Source of the DNA: Neostapfia colusana | Taxonomy: Eukaryota; Streptophyta; Magnoliopsida; Poales; Poaceae | Direction: 5' to 3' | Assembly: GCA_030760725.1 (NCBI GenBank) | Contig: JASWHV010000011.1 | Span: forward strand, 84,049,765-84,113,764 | DNA length: 64,000 bases | Shown here: positions 45,201 through 56,100 of the stretch, piece after piece | How positions within the stretch are numbered: position 1 is the stretch's first letter | Layout of the letters: each line of letters opens with the position of its first letter | Program-made: the position numbers and the translations under genes | Notes under the pieces: generated by a model | Told to the model about the DNA's origin: nothing | The model's input: only the letters and a program-made list of their open reading frames with translations | Databases searched by the model: none

Positions 45201-47393
45201 AAAACCATAAGGTTGCATTGTCCAAACGTGTATTCCGTCAATCTCCCGTCCAGTCGCACGGGGCCCTAGTTTGTGAGTTTTACCGACTTTCCAGATTTCG
45301 ACCCGGATGGCCATCCGCGCATGCAAACCATTTAGTTGCACCATCCGAACATGTACTCCGTCAAGGTCCCGTCCAGCCGCTCGGGACCCGAGTTCGTGAG
45401 TTTTATAGATTTCCCGACTTTCTCGACTTTGACCCAGATGGCCATCCGCGCATGCAAAACCATCAAGTTGCCCCGTCCGAACGTGTATTCTGTCAAGGTT
45501 CCTTCCGGGTGCCTGACCCGAGTTCGTGAGTTTTACAGGCTTTCCTAACTTTCTCGATTTTGATGCAGATGGCCATCCTCGCATGCAAAACCATCAACTT
45601 GCATCGTCCGGATATGTATTCCGTCAAGGTTGCGTCCGGCTGCACGGGACCCGAGTTCGTGAGTTTTACAGACTTTATCAAATTTCCCAATTTCGACCCG
45701 GATGACCATCTATACATGTAAAACCATCAAGTTGCACCGTCCAAACGTAAATTCCGTCAAGGTCCTATCCGGCCGCTTGGGATCCAAGTTTGTGAGTTTT
45801 ACAAAGTTTTCCGACTTTCTCGGTTTTGACCTAGATGGACATCCGCGCATGCAAAACCATCAAGTTGCACCGTCCGGACGTGTACTCCGTCAAGGTTCCG
45901 TCCGACCGCCCTGGACCCGAGTTCGTGAGTTTTACCGACTTTCTCGATTTTGACCCTGATGGCCATCCGCACATGAAAACCATCAAGTTGCACCGTCCGG
46001 ACCTTTATTCCGTGAAGGTTCCGTCCGGCCGCCCGGGACCCAAGTTCGTGAGTTTTACAGACTTTTCTGACTTTCCCGATTTGGACCCGGATGGCCATCC
46101 GTGCATGCAAAACCATCAAGTTGCCCCGTCCAGACATGTATTCCGTCAAGGTTCCATCCGACCGCCGGGGACTCGAGTTCGTGAGTTTTACCGACTTTCT
46201 CGAATTTTGCAATTTTGACCCCGATGGCCATCCATGCATGCAAAACCATCAAGTTGCACCGTCTGAACGTATATTCCGTTTAGGTCCTGTCCGGCCGCTC
46301 GGGACCTGAGTTTGTGAGTTTTCCTGACTTCCCTACTTTCCCAATTTTAACCCAGATGGCCATCCGAGCATGCAAAACCATAAGGTTGCATTGTCCAAAC
46401 GTGTATTCCGTCAAGCTCCCGTCCAGTCGCACGGGGCCCTAGTTTGTGAGTTTTACCGACTTTCCAGATTTCGACCCGGATGGCCATCCACGCATGCAAA
46501 CCATTTAGTTGCACCATCCGAACGTGTACTCCTTCAAGGTCCCGTCCAGCCGCTCGGGACCCGAGATAGTGAGTTTTGCCGACTATCCCAACTTTCCGTA
46601 TTTTGACCAAAATAGCTATCCGAGCGTGCAAAACCTTCCAGTTACAGCATCCGAACGTGTATTCCAGCAAGGTCCAGTCTTGCGTCCCATGACCCGAGTT
46701 CATGAGTTTTCTTGACTTTCGAAATTTCGACCAAGATGGCCATCTGAGTATGCAAAACCATGAAGTTGTACCGTCCGGAGGTGCATTTCGTCAAGGTTCC
46801 ATCCGGCCTCCCGGGACCCGAGTTCGTGAGTTTTACATACTTTCCCGACTTTCTAGATTTTGACCCACATGGCCATCCACGCATACAAAACCATCAAGTT
46901 GCACTGTCGGAGGAGTATTACGTCAAGGTTCCGTCCGGCCTCCCGGCACCCGAGTTCAGGAGTTTTACAGTCTTTCCCGACTTTTTTGATTTTGACCGAG
47001 ATGACCATCTGCGCATGCAAAACCACCAAGTTGCACCGTCCGGACGTTTATTCCGTCAATGTTCCGTCCGGAAGTCCGGGAGCCGAGTTCGTGAGTTTTA
47101 TAGACTTCCTGACTTTCTCGATTTTGACCCAGATGGCCATCCGCGCATGCAAAACCACCAAGTTGCCCCGTCCGAACGTGTATTCTGTCAAGGTTCCGTC
47201 CGGCAGCCCGACCCGAGTTCGTGAGTTTTACAAGCTTTCCTAACTTTCTCGATTTTGATGCAGATGGCCATCCGCGCATGCAAAACCATCAAGTTGCACC
47301 GTCCGGACCTGTATTCCGTGAAGGTTCCGTCCGGCCGCGCGGGACCTGAGTTCGTGAGTTTTACAGACTTTTCCGACTTTCCCGATTTGGACC
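39298..47393. repeat. Satellite array, ~130 bp monomer, 13-monomer higher-order repeat
   Basis: About 62 head-to-tail monomers of 123-135 bp. The shared core reads GTGAGTTTTACxGACTTTCCCGACTTTCTCGATTTTGACCCAGATGGCCATCCGCGCATGCAAAACCATC, then a GTCCGGACGTGTATTCCGTCAAGG part. Individual monomer variants recur every 13 monomers: the GGATCCAAGTTTGTGAG variant starts at 39505, 41211, 42908, 44599 and 45781 (spacings 1706, 1697, 1691, 1182), and the CCGTCCAGTCGC variant recurs with the same steps. Copies of the 1.7 kb unit are far more alike than neighbouring monomers. The left edge abuts the C LTR, the right edge the SIRE-like LTR. I do not recognise the family. Confidence 0.9.
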
Positions 47394-49018
47394 TGTAGGA
47401 TCGAAGAGCACGTGAAAAGCTACCAGAGGGGGGTGAATGGTAGATTTAAAACTTTTCGCAGCGGAAACAACAAAAACCCCTCAGCAAAAAATCAATCGGT
47501 TAAAGAAACCGTGTGTGCAAGTGTTTTCAAACGTGTTCAACCATGACAAATCAAGTAGAGAGGTAGAGAATCAAGTCACGGATCTAATGCAACAAGAATC
47601 ACTTGAAAACACGAAGTAAAACTTGAGATACGATCAAAACATTAAACGAAGATCAATCTGTTCTACACGATATAAAACAGATCTGCAACGCTGCAAAGAA
47701 ACTCGTGTATCTCAAAAACTACAGCTCCGAAGCTCGTGAAAATTTCACAGATGATAGATAATTGAGTTGTGAAGACAACCCAAAAAGAATCACGTCAATC
47801 GGATCTGTAAAACTCGAGTTATGAACGAAACACCGAAGCAACGTCGGTCTGTCCAGAAACTCGGCGAGAAAGACTTGACGAAAAACAAGTCGGACGAACA
47901 AGCCACAAAAGCTCCTCGAAACTATGAACTTTATTCAATAGAAACACAAGAGGAACAGCCCAAAGTTCTCTACCCACGAGAGCTCTGGCCTCCCTTGCTT
48001 TTATAGCCAGCCCTCAGGCTAAACAATCCAATCTAGGACTCCTACTCCTAATTGGACTCGTATCCTAACTTACCATAACTGCTCAGGACTCTCCTATTCG
48101 CAGATAGAAGCAATCGTGAGACTTCCAAACACCTTAGGAACGTGCTAAAAATTCCTAAAACAACTCAACTTCATGCCTAGCACGAAATCCTATCATAACC
48201 AACTCAAATCTTCCATATTTGAGCCATATCCGACTCAGCCTCAGCCTGAGTACGCAATCCAGCTGGTTGGACCTTTCCGACCAATTCTTTACGTCCACTT
48301 CTCGTCATCACGCCTTGGAACAATGTTGCCACGTCCATGCACTCCTTGCACACGTGCAAACACCTTCCAACGACGTACACGCAACCTTCATATGCACTGC
48401 CTTTGATCCAAACATGCTGCGCGACCTCCCGATCAACTCAACCACAACTCCTCCCAAACTTGGTTGTTGGAACCTCATCTCCTCCCTGAGACTAGTCCAA
48501 GGATCCCGTCACCAGCCATGTCTTGAAATCAAGCAACACCTGCACATGAATAAACAACCAATTCTTCCGAGCACAAGTCCTCGACTTTACTCACGTTAGT
48601 TCAAAAACCACAACACCTTACATGAGCACGTCACATAAGCATGTTGCAAACCATATCAAATGATAACAGCCATAACCACCAAAACACACCAAAAACTTAG
48701 CAAATTAATACTAAGCGAACCTTCCCATAAAGCAAGTTTGAAACATTGCGAGTTAAAAGCAAAAACAAGACGCTGCAGTTCTACGAGTTGAACTTCACGG
48801 GAGCTCCCTAAAAACAAGCTCCGGACCTCACAGAAGCTCTCCGGACCTTGCAGGAGCTCTCCAGACCTTGCGTCGGACCTTGCCAACACTTGGCGGACCT
48901 AACAAAGAACTTGTCGGACCTTGCCACAGAAGAATGTTTTGGCAATATTCAAAACATTGAATGTTAATGCTAACTTTTATCCTAATTGCCAATGTATTCA
49001 GCACACATAGGTCTCACA
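47394..49018 (-). repeat. 3' LTR of a SIRE-like Ty1/copia element (E)
   Basis: 1625 bp from TGTAGGATCGAAGAGCACG to GGTCTCACA (plus strand), i.e. TGTGAGACC...CCTACA on the coding strand. The left flank is satellite (GGACC at 47389-47393, possible TSD; partner outside the window). It is followed by a purine-rich AAGGGGGAGAT tract on the minus strand, typical of SIRE/Opie-type copia elements. The lineage call is by motif only. No coding sequence is seen in it. Confidence 0.7.
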
Positions 49019-49030
49019 ATCTCCCCCTTG
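49019..49030 (-). promoter_or_regulatory. Polypurine tract of element E
   Basis: CAAGGGGGAGAT on the minus strand, directly before the LTR start TGTGAGACC. Confidence 0.65.
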
Positions 49031-49039
49031 ATGAATGCA

Positions 49040-52000
49040 TATGGCGGACCGGGATCCGCTCATCCAGGATCGTAGAGGGTGGTGCCGCACGAGCGACACC
49101 CGACAGCACACGTCATAAGAACATAATATATTACATGGGAAACAACTGAAACTGTACAAACAGGTACAAACTTCAGTTACACTATTGTTTACATTACACA
49201 GCGGAAGTCTACACTATACAACTCACGCCCGCCTATTTAGCAAAAGTTGGTTGCCCAGCCCTAGGGCAACCCACACTAGCTGCACTCCTCAGCTCAGCGC
49301 GGCGTGTACGGCTCCCACTCAGCCGTGGTCCCCGACGGAGGGTAACCCTCGCCGGTGGACTCGTACTCCAAGTCCGTGGGTGGCTTCTCACCTGAAAAAC
49401 ACTTAAGCAGCAACCGTGAGCACAAAGGCTCAGCAAGGCTTAACCGACTCACCTAAGCATGAAACTCTACATGAGGGGTACAATGGGAATAGGATAGTAA
49501 CATTTCAGCAAAAGGACACGCCTACACGTTCATCCTTAGTTCATCTTTTAGCAACAAGTTAACAGTTCATGAAATCTGAAATTTAGTAAGCAGTATTTGG
49601 TGGCACACATGTAGCAATACAATTATGTCAATCAGCATCTTTGAATCAACATATGTCATCCATTAGTCTACGTTACGGCGCAGTGAACAAGCGGTACTCG
49701 TCACCGCGAGGAACGGCGAATCGACTCGATATACACCTGCAGGGAAAACCCAAAGAGCACGTCACGTACGCCCACCCGTGGAGCTGCACAGCACGCTCAC
49801 TCGATGTCGTACGGGACAACCTTTCACCCAACAGCCCAAACGTCGAACCGGTCGGACCGAAACGAGCAGGAGGTTCCCCACACGGAGCATCTCTCTATGC
49901 CCGTTGGCAGATTTCCACCTTGCTGCCCTCAACCTACACCTATAAATCGGTGTGCTATGCCTCGACGCCCGGAGGTTTAGGCTACATCGGTTTATCGGGG
50001 CCCATATATCCGATATGCCTTCGGTACGTTCAATACTTGTTCAGCAGGGCCGCACACGGATCGGTCCTCAATCGACACGGGCAGGGCTGCGCACACAAGA
50101 CTCTCTCTTGCTGCGCCCTAGCCCCTGCCCAGTCTCATTTTTATTACTAAAGTGATCTCACATCACTCAACCGAACCCGTGTGTCCCAAGCCTATCTCGC
50201 GAGTAGATTCCAACTACTCGACATGTACCGAAGTCCTATGACTCATTAAGCATAGCCGGTCTACTCGAGGTCTTAGACACTACCCTCACTCTTTTAGGAA
50301 CCTTTGGTTATGCATGTGGGGTTCCATTCATCCTACACCTAATGCACAATCATACTTCACATGACTCATGTAAACAAAAGAAAACTTATAAAAAGGTTAA
50401 TGCAAACCGGGGCTTGCCTTGTTGCTGCTGGTCAGTAGTTAGTTCCTCGTCCGGAAGAAGGAAGTCCAGCACTTCCGGAGTCTCTTCTTCAACGGCTACA
50501 CGTTAATGAAATACTACATGTTAATTTAGATGCAAATGTGAGTTTTAGAGTAAGACTTCTACTATTAGTTCTAATAACCAGCCTCTAACACCTGGAACTT
50601 TGTTTAAGAATTTAAAGATGAACTGGTGTTGGTGGTTTGGCTTGGACTTAATCACATGGTTAAATGCTAAGTGGTTTTCCCCCCTTTTCCACATTAATCC
50701 CTTAAGTGGTTAAACAGGACAGGGGTGATCTAGAGCCCCAATGGAGCTGAGAATTTTTGTGTGAGTTCCTTGTCACCAGAAAACTCTCTGGACCAAACAT
50801 TAGCACTTTTCATGGAGTGGTTTGCTCAGAATAATTCTCTTGGCAAATCAGCAAGGAAGCATTTATTCTGAGGTAATACCCCTGTTCATGCTCAACTTAA
50901 TGAACTACAATTTCAATTATAGCTCATAGAGTTTGCCTGAATTTTCCTAACATTTTTGGGGTTAAGAATTGCCCAGAACTGAATTTCCAAGTTTTGGAAA
51001 TTCTCTGAAAATGTTTCTGTATTCAAATGAACACAGCACCTTTCAATTTGAATTGCTCTGACCAAATCAACTCTAAATGGTCTGAAACTTTCACAGGGGT
51101 TTACTAATGTCGTAAAGAACATTCTGGCCAAATTTGGGGATTTTTGGATGAACCAAACTCCCTCTAAAATTCTTTTTTCTGAAAAGATTTAAAGAATTTT
51201 CCAGAATTAATTAATGGGTTTCATACAAATTGGGTGGTATATATGGATAGAGCTAGGCAAGATGAATCCAACCCAATTTGAATCACTAAATTTGGAGCTT
51301 CCTAGCAAAAGTTATGGGGTTCTAAAGTTTGCACCAAAACTGGAAATTCCAAAAATGTTTAAATCCTGCGGGTGGGACCCACTCCTCGAGCCGGCCCACT
51401 CAGAAAGCGGCCACACCGCGGCCTACGGGGTTTTACCCGCGCTTCCGCACCGAATCCCGGCCGCAAACCCGATCCCCGCGCGAGATCGGAGGCTGACCGG
51501 TGGACCCGGCCCCCCCTTCGTCTACCTCGCGCTCTCCCGCAGTTCCCGCGGCGGCGCTTCGCCGGAGCGCTCGCCGCCGGGCGTTTCCCCGCCCGACCTT
51601 TGACAAAACTTGCCGCCTGTGCCTAACTCGACTCGGAGAACACGCTGGTGCTCTCACCGGAGCTCGGCAATGGCCGGAACTATGCCCGCGACGGCGACAG
51701 AGCCTCCCTCTACTCCGGTGACGTCGTCCGGGCTACTCCGGGCCTTATTTCTCATCGGTTTGCTCCTACAGCTCCACCGTAGCATGCTGCGCACGAATAT
51801 GAGCTCGGTTGGCCATGGAAATAGCCGGAGCTGGGACCTCACCATCGACCTAGGCCCGATATCGACTGTTGCTCGAAAAACTTGGATATCAGCGCAAAGG
51901 CTCGATGGTTTTCGATGGTTTTGGATCCTAGGTGGCCGTGGGGGCGTGTAGAACCTATGCTCAGCTAGGTTTACGCTGTGCAGGACCGATCGCTGCGAAT

Positions 52001-53035
52001 TTCAACATTTCTGCTCACTCGTTTTTGTCGAGCACCGAGGACTAGACGGGGAAATACTCCCCCTACAAAGCATGGAAGAGAGTAGGGTCTTCACCGTGAG
52101 CTCGAGCAGTCCCCGGCGCGTGTCATTGCTGTTGAACTCCGGTCGCGAGGTCGCCTGGATCAACGGCGCGATGAGGAGCCGAGGGGAGCGGCGGTGTCGT
52201 TTTTCATTTCGGGTAGGAACGGGCAGAGCGGAGGAGATGAGGCTGGCTCACGTGGGCTGGGAACTTAAACCGCGTCGGGCACGCGTGCGCGCGGTCGCCG
52301 AGCAGGAGGTGGCGAGGTGAGGCGGTCGGACGCCGGTGCTGTCCGCAGCTGGCGCGAGGTGTTCGACCGACGTTGGGAGAAAACAGCCACGCTCGGTTTG
52401 GGAAACAAGTTTCCCCCACTGACTTGTGGGCCCACTCTCCCCCTAATTCTCTCTTCTCCATTTCTTTTGTAAATATCCCAGCAACTACACATTGAATGAG
52501 AGACTTAGACCCCAAGTCTTGGTTTGAATTTGAGTTCTCAAATTCAAACTTTGTTTGGTTAAATTTGCTTCATGTTTAAACTGAAATTCAAATTCAGTTT
52601 TGAATTATTGCAAATTTGGCTCCCGACAAGATGAACTCCAATGGGGATGAAACTTGGTGGGTTTACTCAGAAAAATGTGCTGAATATAGATATGGAGCTA
52701 ACTTTTGTATTTGGGTGATGAAAGTTGCTGCAATTTGAATTTACATTCAAATTGGCCTTTTTTTGCAATAACCCAAAAGTGCCTCAAAAAGTGTTAAATT
52801 TGCATGAGCTTTGGACTGAACCTTCCCAAGACTTTTTAAATTTTAGGGGTGAGCTCAACCTCTCATGTTCATGTGTAGAAACCCTACTTTGTGAAAGTGA
52901 AGGCTTTCCCCTCTAATCACTCCTTTGATGGAGGCCACTTGCTCTTCACAATATTTCACAATCTACCCACAACAAAACTGTTGTGTTGTGAGGTGCATAA
53001 AAATTTTTGCAAGTCCCTTTTCTTGGGCTTTTACA
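49040..53035 (-). repeat. 3' LTR of element D
   Basis: Starts TGTAAAAGCCC on the minus strand. It includes a CpG-rich block at 51360-51720 and another at 52060-52400. No gene is supported inside it. The first two bases on the plus-strand side (TA) differ from TG in the other copy. Confidence 0.92.
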
Positions 53036-53050
53036 TCCCTCCCCCCTTAA
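53036..53050 (-). promoter_or_regulatory. Polypurine tract of element D
   Basis: AAGGGGGGAGGGA on the minus strand, immediately before the 3' LTR. Confidence 0.7.
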
Positions 53051-53101
53051 AAGAATCTCGTCCCGAGATTATAAAAGAAGAGATAGCGATGTAATAGGGA
53101 C

Positions 53102-56100
53102 TTACCCGTGTTGAGAAGCCATGAACTCCGGGTAATTTGAGCGAAGGAACTCCTCGCTCTCCCACGTCGCTTCCTCGGCGGTGTGGTTGCTCCAGAGTAT
53201 TTTGTAGAACCACAATGTTCTGCTGCGTGTGGTTCTGGCTTTCTCATCAAGAATTCCCACCGGATATTCATCATATGTTAAATCCGGTTTCAGCTCGCCG
53301 ATGTCTTCGGTAGGAACAGCAGCTGTATGCTTCAAGCATTTTCGCAGTTGCGAAACATGGAAAATATCATGGACACCAGCCAGAGATGCCGGTAGTTCCA
53401 ATCGATACGCCGCTGGTCCACACTTCTCGGTGATAGCGTAGGGTCCAATAAAACGGGGAGCGAGCTTCCCCTTCACACCGAATCGGTGCACGCCCTTCAT
53501 TGGAGACACGCGGAGGTACACGTGTTCCCCAACGTCAAAGTGCAACGGCCTACGCCTCTTATCAGCGTAGCTCTTTTGTCGGGATTGAGCGGCCTTCAAA
53601 TTGGCTTGAATTGTCCGAACGCGCTCTTCGGCGTCGTTCACCACATCAACTCCGAATGTGACCCTTTCACCGGACTCGCACCAATTTAATGGGGTGCGGC
53701 ATTTACGACCGTAGAGAGCTTCGTAAGGTGCCATCTTGATACTCGCCTGATAACCGTTGTTGTACGAGAATTCCGCCAATGGTATGTGATCATCCCAATT
53801 CCTACAATGGTGGATGGCACATGCTCTCAACATGTCTTCCAGGACTTGATTCACCCTTTCTGTCTGGCCATCTGTCTGAGGGTGATAAGCGGAGCTCCTG
53901 ATCAACTTAGTACCCAATGCAGCGTGTAGCTGCTCCCAAAAGCGAGATACAAATAATGCACCTCGATCTGAGACAATGGTCTTGGGTACCCCGTATAGGC
54001 ACAGAATCTTCGCTATGTATAGCTCCGCATATTTGCCGGCATTGTAACGTGTATTCACCGGAATAAAGTGAGCCGTCTTGGTTAACCGATCAACGATTAC
54101 CCATATGGAATCATGCTTGTTGGCTGTTAGGGGTAATCCCACAATGAAATCCATGCTCACATCTTCCCATTTCCATGCCGGGATCTTCAGGGGTTGCAAC
54201 AGCCCTGATTTCTTCATGTGATCAGCTTTCACTCGTCTACACGTATCGCACTCGGATACGTACTTAGCTACCTCCCGCTTCATCCGTGTCCACCAAAATT
54301 TCTTTTTCAAATCTTGGTACATTTTGTTGCTGCCCGGATGAATGGAGTATTTGGACAAGTGAGCTTCATCGAGGATCTTTTTCCTCAACTCTATATCTCG
54401 GGGTACGACTATGCGGTCATTGAACCACAACGTCCCCTCACCATCTTTCCGGAAACATTTGATCTCCCCATTGTCAATTCGTCTCCGGATATGTGCCATG
54501 CCTTTATCATTTTTCTGAGCTGCAATGATGTCCTCCCTAATAGTAGGGACGAGGGCAAGGTTGTACAGCGATCCATAAGGAACTAAGTATAAACTTGGCT
54601 CTTCCTCCTCCACCGGTGTAATGGTGAGGTGATGGGCATGTGATTTCCGACTCAGCGCGTCGGCAACCACATTCGCCTTGCCGGGGTGGTAATGGATCTC
54701 AATCTCATAATCTTTGATCAGTTCTAACCACCTCCTCTGCCTCATGTTCAGCTCCTTCTGGGTGAAAATGTATTTCAAGCTCTTGTGGTCGGTGTAGAGA
54801 TGCACCATGTTCCCCAGGAGATAGTGCCTCCACATTTTCAGCGCCAACACCACGGCAGCAAGTTCAAGATCGTGAGTCGGGTAGTGCTGCTCATGGTTCC
54901 GAAGTTGGCGTGAGCCATAAGCGACCACACGTCCTTCCTGCATCAACACGCAGCCAAGCCCAATACCGGACGCGTCACAATACACGTCGAAGGGCTTTGT
55001 TGTATCCGGCTGAGCTAACACCGGGGCTGTTGTGAGATGCTTCACCAATGTTCGGAACGCTCCTTCACACGCGGTGTTCCAAACATATTTTGTCCCTTTC
55101 TTCAGCAACTCTGTCATCGGCTTAGCGAGCTTGGAGAAGCTTGGAATGAATCTCCGGTAGTATCCCGCTAACCCGAGGAAGCTTCTGACTTCATGAACTG
55201 AAGTGGGAGCTTTCCATTTCAACACTTGCTCTATTTTACTTGGGTCAACCGCAATGCCTTCAGCTGAGATGATATGTCCCAAGAACGGCACTTGGCTGAT
55301 CCAAAATTCGCATTTGCTGAACTTGGCGTAGAGCTTGTGGTCTCGCAATCGTTGAAGAACGATCCGTAAGTGTTCGGCATGCTCGGCTTCTGTCTTAGAG
55401 TAAACCAAGATATCATCGATGAACACTACCACGAACTTGTCCAGCTCTGGCATGAACACCGAGTTCATGAGATACATGAAATGGGCTGGAGCATTTGTGA
55501 GACCAAAGGACATGACGAGATATTCGTATAAGCCGTATCTCGTTGAGAACGCCGTCTTCGGGATATCCTCCGCCCGGATCTTGATCTGGTGATATCCAGA
55601 GCGAAGGTCCATCTTTGAGAATACACTTGCCCCCACAAGTTGATCAAACAAGATGTCAATACGGGGCAGTGGGTACTTATTCTTGATGGTGACGGCGTTG
55701 AGCGGCCGGTAATCCACACACAGCCTCAGGGTCTCATCCTTCTTCTTCACGAATAGCGCCGAGCATCCCCAAGGCGAGGAACTCGGCCGAATGAAACCCT
55801 TGGTCAACAGATCATTGAGCTGTTCTTTTAGTTCAGCCAGCTCATTTGGAGCCATCTTGTATGGTCTCCGTGATATGGGCGTAGTCCCGGGTGCGAGCTC
55901 GATCTTGAACTCGACATCCCGCTCAGGTGGCATGCCCGGAAGATCGTCCGGGAACACGTCGGAATACTCCCGGACTATGGGGATGTCTTCTAACTTGAGA
56001 ACTTCAGCATTATTAATTGCTAAAACTTCCCGGACTGGCGTGTCTAACACCATGGAATGCGGACGGTGGAATGGAGAATTTAAGTGAACCGTCCGTGTCC

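Noticed and set aside
39298..47393. Many 60-160 codon ORFs on both strands of the satellite
   Set aside because: The stop-poor monomers give open frames in several phases on both strands, and monomer lengths are not multiples of three, so no protein repeat is maintained.
49641..50150. 169-codon ORF, repeated at 60076-60585
   Set aside because: It is inside both LTRs of element D and antisense to it; the two copies are alike because the LTRs are. No known motif, and no evidence of constraint.
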